DNA of 64,000 nucleotides from Isoetes taiwanensis (Eukaryota; Streptophyta; Lycopodiopsida; Isoetales; Isoetaceae): the NCBI GenBank assembly GCA_021234155.1, contig JAJEKV010000032.1, positions 1,954,783 through 2,018,782 of the forward strand, written 5' to 3'. Below the pieces are notes generated by a model. The model made no database searches and was not told the DNA's origin. It saw only the letters and a program-made list of their open reading frames with translations. The position numbers were made by a program, and so were the translations under genes. Shown here piece after piece: positions 57,000-64,000 of the stretch; positions within the stretch are counted from its first letter, which is position 1, and the number at the start of each line of letters is the position of its first letter.

Positions 57000-57608
57000 C
57001 CGTGGGCTAACCAAGTAAGCGCCCAAATGCCCTGTGCAATGTTGGAAAATATCTATCTTTTCTTCTTCTCTGCCTTCAGCAAATTGGTCTGGATTAAATT
57101 TGTTAGGCTCTTTATGAATATGCTGGAGATGTAGCAATAAATATGCCCTTAGGATGCACTACTTTCCCTCCTGAGTTTGCACGGTGAAATTGCCATGGCA
57201 ATATCTCATGAGCATAACTAGAGAAGGGTGGAGATGCAATGCTTCCTTCATGCTTCTATGCAAGGAATACATCTAATACGAGCTTCATAATCTAACTTTG
57301 TGCCATGATGCTTTAGCACAGTCCTCTGTTTTTCTACAGTTGCGATCACAGTATTGCTTGTGCTTCATGAGGTATGCTCCAGTCCAAGCTGAAGTGATAG
57401 AACTGGTATGTTGCCCAGCAAATAGTGCAGCTACCAACAATCCTATGCATTCAGCTTCTGTAGTTAAGCACCCAGTAGACTCGTATTTCGAGTCAATGAA
57501 TGCTTGCAGCATATCAGACTCTGAATGACCTGAAGCTCTCATGTTCTGGATGATTCTTACAAATACATCTGCTAATTCTTTACGAGCTCTATCGCTCTCC
57601 CATTGCGC
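57000..57608 (-). pseudogene. CYP51: obtusifoliol/sterol 14-alpha-demethylase (CYP51) fragment
   Basis: Intact CYP51 removes the 14-alpha methyl group in sterol synthesis. The minus strand reads RKELADVFVRIIQ, ESDMLQAFIDSKYES, LFAGQHTSSITSAWTGAYLM (I-helix with the CYP51 hallmark GQHTSS), then in another frame VEKQRTVLKHHGTKLDYEA, then KEALHLHPSLVMLMRY (K-helix, EALR changed to EALH). It then gives PNKFNPDQFAEGREEEK. Frameshifts and stops occur at three or more places. The N-terminal half is missing and the heme-Cys loop is unreadable. No intron separates the blocks, so it may be a retrocopy, although I cannot show a poly(A) tail. It points to plant or plant-like host DNA. Confidence 0.85.
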
Positions 57609-57616
57609 TGGTTATT

Positions 57617-57790
57617 GGAATTTGTAGACATATCGAGAAGGTATAAATGTACATGTGTAGACAAATTGACAAGGTGGAAATCTGTAGACAGATTATGTTG
57701 GTCATGCCAGATTGTGCTGGTCATGGGTAGACAGAGTGTAGATTGTGTAGACAGATTGAGAAGGTGTAAATGTGTAGACAGATTCCTTGA
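57617..57790. repeat. minisatellite of TGTAGACAGATTG-like units
   Basis: Imperfect units of about 30-60 bp with the core TGTAGACAGATTGAGAAGG recur five or six times, directly between the broken CYP51 end and the LINE fragment. Confidence 0.6.
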
Positions 57791-58248
57791 TGGTGCTCTT
57801 GATCAATGGTTTTTTGGTAAACGCAGTTTTTCCTTGAGCTGTAATGTAAGGTTTAAAATTGCACTTGGAATTGTGAGCAAGCCTTGCATCTGTGCGTGGC
57901 TTGGTTGGTGTGGTTGATTTGGAAGCGGCGGCGGTTGTGGATCTTTCAGGGGATTCAGCAGCCTGCAGCCTCTCTGATTCCTCGACTCAGGTACAAGCTA
58001 TTTCAAAGCTTTCTGATGTTCCCGGGAATAGTAGAGCGGAAGTTTGCCATTTGGCGGGACTTCTTGGGTGTTGTAGATGGTGATGGTCGGTTTGTACAGC
58101 AGTAGAGTTGCAGTTTTTCTGTGAGTTTGTTGTGGAGTGTCGAGGTATCGCTGTCTCTTTGGGGCAGTTCTCCTTCCTCCTCACTTGCTTTGTAACATTA
58201 CCATTCCTTTAATATATTGATGACACAGTTCTTCAAAAAAAAAAAAAG
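57785..58248 (+). mobile_element. LINE 3' fragment with poly(A)
   Basis: The frame reads GALDQWFFGKRSF then, in another frame, LIWKRRRLWIFQGIQQPAAS and LFQSFLMFPGIVERKFAIWR. This is the C-terminal LINE block also seen at 20.8, 53.3 and 55.8 kb. It ends in a poly(A) run at 58236-58248. The target duplication is not identified. Confidence 0.75.
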
Positions 58249-59149
58249 GCATGGCATAGAATGCAACAGTTTCTTGATATTGTCACAATGGACATATCTT
58301 GATTTGCAACAGTTTCACTGCTCGTTTGTAGTAGTTGTATGATGCATGTGGGGTTGGGCAATTGTGTTGTGTAGCTGGTTGGTGTGTGCATACACTGGCA
58401 TGGGTGTCATGCATCTTATTTGCTATTGGTTGCAGGATGTGGCTCAACAAGAGTTTATGCATTTTATGTAATATGAAGCCCTGTGAAATACTCCATGTAG
58501 ACTATTTGGTGGAAGCATTCTTCTGCATGGGTAGGGTTTTAGTATCATAAGATGGATACATGCAGTATATCTAATATCAGGCTCATAAATCATAGGATTT
58601 CAGGCTCTTTTTTAAGTGATTTTGTTGCTCGGCCAGACTGTATGATTGAGCTAGCTGGTGCCATCCCCAAGCTTCATTCAGAGCTTTTAAGTGTTACTTA
58701 TGGCAGACTCTGTTTTTCTCTGTGCTTTTGCAATTGATGTGCAATAGATGCTGCTTGGACGGACTGGAGATCGAAAGTGAAATCTATGTATATCTGCTGC
58801 CTAATCCCCTGGTGCTTTGCAAAGATTCTTTCACGTGTTAAATGCATTACATGCGATAAAATAAATCACGAAATTATGGCAAATCAACGGTTTATTGATT
58901 GTCGGATGCCCTGGCTTCTATAATTATGGTTTGCTTGTGACGCAATGCAGGTTGTAGGCTCTCATGCTTCTTGATCTAGAGCAAGGACTGGAGTTGATTG
59001 CATGATAGTTGCTTTATTCTCAAGTAGATTGGACTTAATCCTCTGGGCATAAAACAAGCGGCAATAATGCAGGTTCAACTCCTGCATGTTCTCTCGCACC
59101 TCAAGCATGTCCAGAACTGAGATCTATTCGACTCATCACAAAAGTTCTA
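58249..59149. other. no gene recognised
   Basis: Short plus-strand frames exist, but none carries a domain. Confidence 0.4.
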
Positions 59150-59338
59150 TTGCAGCGGGTTGGACAAGGCCGCCGCGATAAATTTCTTTTACATATAAAA
59201 TCTAAGGCTTGGGCACTCAAAGGTCAATTGCAACAAACAAAAATTGTAGTATTGCAAAAGAACTATAATATTCAAGTTCACGCCCAAACAACAGTTCGCA
59301 ATGTACTTGCATTGTATGTTCAGGTTCACAGGATATAA
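59083..59338 (+). CDS. short ORF, unrecognised
   Basis: A plus frame reads SLAPQACPELRSIRLITKVL, LQRVGQGRRDKFLLHIKSKA and KGQLQQTKIVVLQKNYNIQV before a stop at 59336. It is basic and protein-like in composition but matches no domain I know. It could be an exon, since AG precedes it at several points, but no partner exon is evident. Confidence 0.2.
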
Positions 59339-59369
59339 AGTACTTTTTTATGCCATACCACATTATTCA

Positions 59370-59600
59370 TAAATTTTGTTTTGCGTAGGTGCTCACTTTC
59401 TTGTGGGTTGGATTCCTTGGTCTTGTACTTGCACCCCAAGCTTGAAACACTCTCTTGTGGGTTGGATTGCTTGGGTCTTGTACTTGCGTCCCAAGCTTGA
59501 AACTAATACGTGAAACACAACTTGTATAACTTTCTTGAATAGAGCTATTATTCCTGAATTTTATATTATGCATAGGTGTTCACTTTATTGTGGGTTGGAA
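59370..59600. repeat. tandem and dispersed short repeats
   Basis: A 54-bp unit starting CTTGTGGGTTGGATT is present at 59400-59453 and 59454-59503. The segment before it (AATTTTGTTTTGCGTAGGTG) recurs in altered form near 59557 together with a third CACTTTATTGTGGGTTGGA. Confidence 0.6.
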
Positions 59601-59917
59601 TTTTAAATAAGTTGGATTGTTAAATATCATGGCTGAAGTACAAACCTAAGACTTCTACAATAGTTTTGAGATTTAACCATTTTGAGATCAACCAAGTGGT
59701 AAGTTGCTGAGACAGATACAAAGCATAAGAGATGATACAACGCGTAAAAGCATTAGTTGAAAAAATTCAGCATTTGATGCACTACATGACATCTAACCAA
59801 ATAAACTAATCAGGCTCATGCATGAGCTAGAAAGAAAAGGTATAGTTAAGAGCTCTTGGAGAAGGGATTCAAATATGCTTACAATCTAGATAGATGATTT
59901 GGTAGGATGCATTTAAG

Positions 59918-62905
59918 TCAATTCTCTTCCCAAGTCCTCACATAATCTTTATTAGATGACTGGAGTACATTCGAAACCAAGGTAACATCATGAGAAGAAA
60001 GACTAAGAAGTTTCAAATTTGGAAATTTTGCAACATGAGCTCCATCGAACAGAAAGTATGTGTTGCTCTTGCTTTTCATCAAACTGGCACCAAGCAATAC
60101 AATAACAAAGCAAGAGCAGTAGACGTTAGAATGTATAACATTGAAACTTGGTAGATGCAACTACCCGAACTGCCAAATCATTGCAAATACGCAAGAGTAA
60201 AAATAGATAAAAACCTATCTGCTCCCTTGTCTGCCACTCCCCTTCCGCTGGATTAAATCTGTTGGATGCTATTCTATTTTGCTTCACACTTGTAATCACA
60301 TCTTCAACAGACAGCTGAGGATATGGAAAACACAATTTGCATGCTTCCAAAATAAGAGGCCAGTCTTTACAAATAAATCTTTACAGATAAATTAATGCTG
60401 CCTAATAAACCATTCCAGGACCCCAAAAAAGAATCAAACAACTTCCAAACAACTTCGGTGTCTTAGAAAAGGATGTTCATTTATAGAGTTGGAAATAAGA
60501 ACTGAACAACTCAGTAAACCTATAGAAAAGAACATTGTCATTACTAAGTGAAGCTAACAGTCAGGCTCGTCACTTGTCACCTGCATTATTACAAAAAAGT
60601 TTCCAAAGTATTTGTCGCATCTATACCTAGCTTGTTAGAATCTTGAGGAAGAGCAAGGTAGACTACTCATAGCATCCACAAAAGAAGCCATAATCTCAAG
60701 CTTCTTGAGGAAAATCAGTCTGTTACCTCCTGACAGACTGCTATATAATGAAAAACATTCAAATCAAAATGGACATGCATTAAAGCTGACCTAGAGTTTT
60801 ACCATTTTATTTTACATCTTTAACTGCTGCCCTGAAAGTGAAGGATAGGATGTTGCAAAAGCGTAGCTCATTCATTTATCTAATCTTTGTATAAGATAGA
60901 TGTGAGAATTCCATGCATGAGTATGTCTCCAATAATGCACTTATTGTCCAAACTTCGCATGTGTTCGACCACATTGAATTGCTTCTTTCTGATACATGCA
61001 TGACATAACGTAAAATCCAAGGGCAATCCCTTAATGGCAAAGCTATGTTTGCATTCAAGTCGTATGCTACCATGCTATGCCATCCCACTTGAAAATGCAA
61101 CATGGAACAAAGATCAGGATGTCGAATAAAAAAAATACCTCAATCATTGGATCTTCAAGCAATCTTAACTATATGCAATCCGGATAAGGCGTTTCTTTGG
61201 AGGCCTTATCAAATTGTATATCTTCAAGAAGTGGTCAAATCTGCTTACCTAAAGCAGGAAAAACATGTGTCAAATCATACAAATAATGGTGCAAAATCGG
61301 CACTGTTAGGACCAATAAATACCTACTCCAACCTGCATCCTCTGCACCACTCTGGCTACCTACTGTCAAAATTTTCTTATCTAACGTAAGTTATCCTCAC
61401 TTATCCCTAATATGGCCACAAATCCATATCTAATTTGTGTAAATCAACTAATTTATAGCTAATGTGATCGAAGCAACTGGGAAAAAGATACTTTGATCTT
61501 TAAACTCAAAAAATAAACTTCCTTACCAAAGAACCGAGGCAGTCTGCAGATATTGATGTTCTTCAAATTATTAAGATAGATCTGTGAGATAAAAAGATGG
61601 TCGGTGAGTCCAACAAATGTTTGAAAGAGAGATGTTTGGAGGAAACAACTTAGAAATTAGATTTAGAATCGCTAGCAACAAAGAAGGCTATATTAACAAT
61701 TTTGAACTCTAGACTGCCATAAGACATATGCAGTATGCAAATAGATTGAACTTCTGACAATGTTTCTAGAAACTCGTTCTCTAAATGTGGCGGAAGCAAT
61801 AATAAAGAAATAAAAAACAATCATTCTATTGAGGATACAATGAATGTAAATGTAGTGTCGTGTCTTAAAAACACAGAACATAAAAGGAAAAGGCAAATGA
61901 ACATATGAAGATAGACTAACCCTGAAAGCACCAAGAGGTAACATAACAGACTGGTTTCAAAATAATAAGCGGATATCCTTCATCCTTCTTCAACGTTGTT
62001 ATTCAAATATCAGAGATAAAATTGATTAATTGGCTGGAATGGCACGTATAAGGAGAAGTCATCTTTATGCAAATACTAAATCATACTTATAGGATGAAAA
62101 GAAAAACTCGAGACATACATGCTTCTAAACTTGCAAGCATGTCACAAAAGTTCACATTGGGAAAAGTAGGAACTCCCTTATGCAAGAAAGAATCACAATT
62201 AGCTTATGTTTGATTCTATGCAAGAGCAATGCAATCGTGAAAATTTTCAAATCTAGCCATGGGACCTAATCTGTTAAAGTTGCTTTCGATAACACTATAC
62301 GTTAAAGACAATGCAAAGGAGATTATTTAGCAAGAAAAATGATTTTAGAGCAAATTTCAATCCCCTTGCTACATTCTATTGTCTACATTAGGGCTAGGGG
62401 TTAGATCATTCTTAAATCTTCATTTTCTCCCACTAAGTTCATAAACTACAGTATTTAAAAACCGTAAAGGCTAACATCTGTTACTTTTCAAGACTACTCA
62501 AATATCTTGGAAAAAACAACAGTTATAAAAACATTCACAGATTACTTACTATGTCAATTCTTGTTTTCCAATATAGAGATGTATTCTATCACAATTCATG
62601 ATCCAGAAAGCGCAAATTCTTAAGAACCCCTCTGTGCGATTCATTAGTTGAAGAATCCTCGGTATATAAAACAAATAAAGGCCAGAATACAAATTTAGTT
62701 TTGCAAATTTCAAGAAGATTTCCTTCAGGCACTTAACATTCATGATGTCACTTGAGAGCAAAATGACGGTTAAATAAATAAGCATCCTATTGGAAGGTTA
62801 AAGATTGAACATACCTGCACAGACGTCTCTGCTGATCCATCAATATTTGAAATTAGAGATGAGGGGGGCCTTAATTTTTGAGAAATCGCAGCTAGGGTTT
62901 CGTTC
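59918..62905 (-). pseudogene. possible broken multi-exon gene with LRR-like pieces
   Basis: Several minus-strand blocks look like exons. ETLAAISQKLRPPSSLISNI (62815-62895) lies between an ATTGCAG acceptor and a GTATGT donor. LNNLKNINICRLPRFFG (61527-61581) lies between CTCACAG and GTAAGG. LSVEDVITSVKQNRIASNRF lies at 60230-60310. FLFDGAHVAKFPNLKLLSLS (about 59990-60060) comes just before a stop at 59918. The PNLKLLSLS phrase suggests leucine-rich repeats. Long gaps between these blocks lack coding signal, and I cannot join them into one frame. The call is tentative. Confidence 0.2.
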
Positions 62906-64000
62906 GCTGCAATGCATAAAATACTATTGAAGTTACATAGAGATAGCCATAATACAAACTACTATTCCTATCTTCTACATGCATCTCATTCTGTATCAAA
63001 ATCCATCCTCATGCGTCTCATGTTGTATCAAAATCCATGCCTCGATATCCAGGAAAATCCAAAACAAAAAATCTTACCAATGTGTCTCTCAATTTTTGGA
63101 AAATCGGGAGTATTTTCAGGTTGCTAAAATCCTACCACCTTAGGAAATTAACCTGAAAAAAAAAATCTAAAAAGTTTCTCATATAGAGTTGGATCATGAT
63201 TGAGCTACAATGCAAGCCACGCTCAACAAATGTTGGAGTAGACATGAATGCCCTTTGAATTAGAGTCACAACGCATGAGAGCTTGAATTGCAGAAATCAA
63301 AATAGAGGACAATACATTTAGCAAAGGTATTTGATTGGCCTGATAGCAGAAAACATTGGCCTCATAGAGACATGAATTGGCTGAACATATTACATGAGTG
63401 TTTTTGCATAAACCTTCTTCCAGCATCAACTGAAATCTATGGGATATGTAGAATGCCTTTTGGCCATGTCCATATGGAGTTCAACAATGTCTAGAACATG
63501 CTCCAACAGTTCTGATATGCTTCTAATCTTGATATGTAGCACGAACCTCCATAATCACTGAGACACAAACTCATGAAGCTCCAACATGTTTCTGTATCTT
63601 TCAATTAAAAAAAAAAAAAATAGAGCTCCAAGGCCAACAGAAATGTTACAATAGGATTTCCAGTTTGGTAGACAATACAGATTGGCATTATAAATAAATT
63701 CTGGATAGATGCTACATCATCCCATTCAAATCATACTTCTTAACACCCTGGTTCTCAGGTTAACAGGCTACGATGCAATCTCAACCGTCCATTTCAATGA
63801 TGTTACCAGCTAATAACATCGTATTGGCCCATATTTTATAGGCACAAACTCATAACAGCCTAGAGAAATACGGCAGTTCCATAACGCTCTAGAATATTAC
63901 CATCTTCCTGTCGCTCATTTTCTTTGCTGCTTCTCCATCGCCATGGCCATCTTCTATCTTTTCTAATACTTTGAAGCAGGTAGCGCTTGCAAATCTGGGA
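62906..64000. other. no gene recognised; possible gene start at the edge
   Basis: AT-rich sequence. Near the end a purine/pyrimidine mix with GCC-rich codons (plus: SPWPSSIFSNTLKQVALANL, 63938-64000) may be the start of an exon that continues beyond the window. This is too short to judge. Confidence 0.2.

Noticed and set aside
59041-59100. tRNA-like T-arm (GCAGGTTCAACTCCTGC)
   Set aside because: No matching acceptor stem, D arm or anticodon arm could be folded from the upstream 60 bases.
1-64000. CRISPR arrays, operons, ribosome binding sites or other bacterial features
   Set aside because: No regularly spaced short identical repeats with unique spacers exist except the retrotransposon hairpin cassettes. 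Introns, poly(A) tails and plant elements show the DNA is eukaryotic.

Overview
This window looks like nuclear DNA of a land plant with a large, transposon-rich genome. The evidence is a four-exon xyloglucan endotransglucosylase/hydrolase (XTH) gene, a plant-type sterol 14-demethylase (CYP51) pseudogene, several poly(A)-tailed LINEs, Ty3/gypsy and Ty1/copia remains, a CACTA-type miniature element, and large AT-rich stretches without genes. The LINE types and the low gene density would suit a fern or another non-flowering plant, but nothing here proves the lineage. The only protein gene that reads cleanly from start to stop is the XTH gene at 14485-15695 (minus).

Layout. 1-13.4 kb: degenerate remains, namely copia RNase H (2.75-3.09 kb, minus), gypsy RNase H/integrase (3.49-4.10 kb, plus), unrecognised GC-richer ORFs (5.5-6.7 kb), an ORF behind a pyrimidine-rich tandem repeat (8.0-9.06 kb) and a broken transposase-like coding stretch (9.47-11.84 kb, minus). 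13.4-15.7 kb: a small inverted-repeat element, then XTH. 17.5-21.1 kb: a 5'-truncated LINE with endonuclease and reverse transcriptase, bounded by a 10-bp target-site duplication (TSD). 23.0-40.5 kb: a nest of insertions. One copy of a dispersed repeat (here called X) holds a LINE (about 23.1-39.33 kb). The LINE in turn holds a complete 13.3-kb chromodomain-type Ty3/gypsy LTR retrotransposon (23874-37182, TSD ATATC) and a separate 0.75-kb insertion. 41.2-50.2 kb: a Cys-rich unknown ORF, then a second copy of X holding a 6955-bp DNA transposon (42204-49158, TSD GGAG). 50.6-58.3 kb: LINE 3' ends, a gypsy integrase fragment, a roughly 440-bp tandem duplication, a LINE split by a 196-bp CACTA-like MITE, and the CYP51 pseudogene. 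58.3-64 kb: no convincing intact gene, with weak signs of a broken leucine-rich-repeat-like gene on the minus strand.

The most unusual object is the DNA transposon at 42204-49158. Its ends, its TSD and its position inside a repeat whose other copy lacks it together fix its borders. Inside are two convergent multi-exon genes: a DDE-type transposase, most like the Sola superfamily as far as I can recall, and a minus-strand gene with an FCP1/NIF-type HAD phosphatase domain plus a coiled-coil and basic region. The phosphatase gene is therefore a passenger or accessory gene of the transposon. Both genes carry stops and frameshifts, so this copy is dead, although the 342-codon phosphatase exon is still open.

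The second notable object is the LTR retrotransposon. It carries at least one extra charged ORF upstream of gag and five copies of a roughly 75-90-bp imperfect hairpin-forming repeat, two before and three after that ORF.
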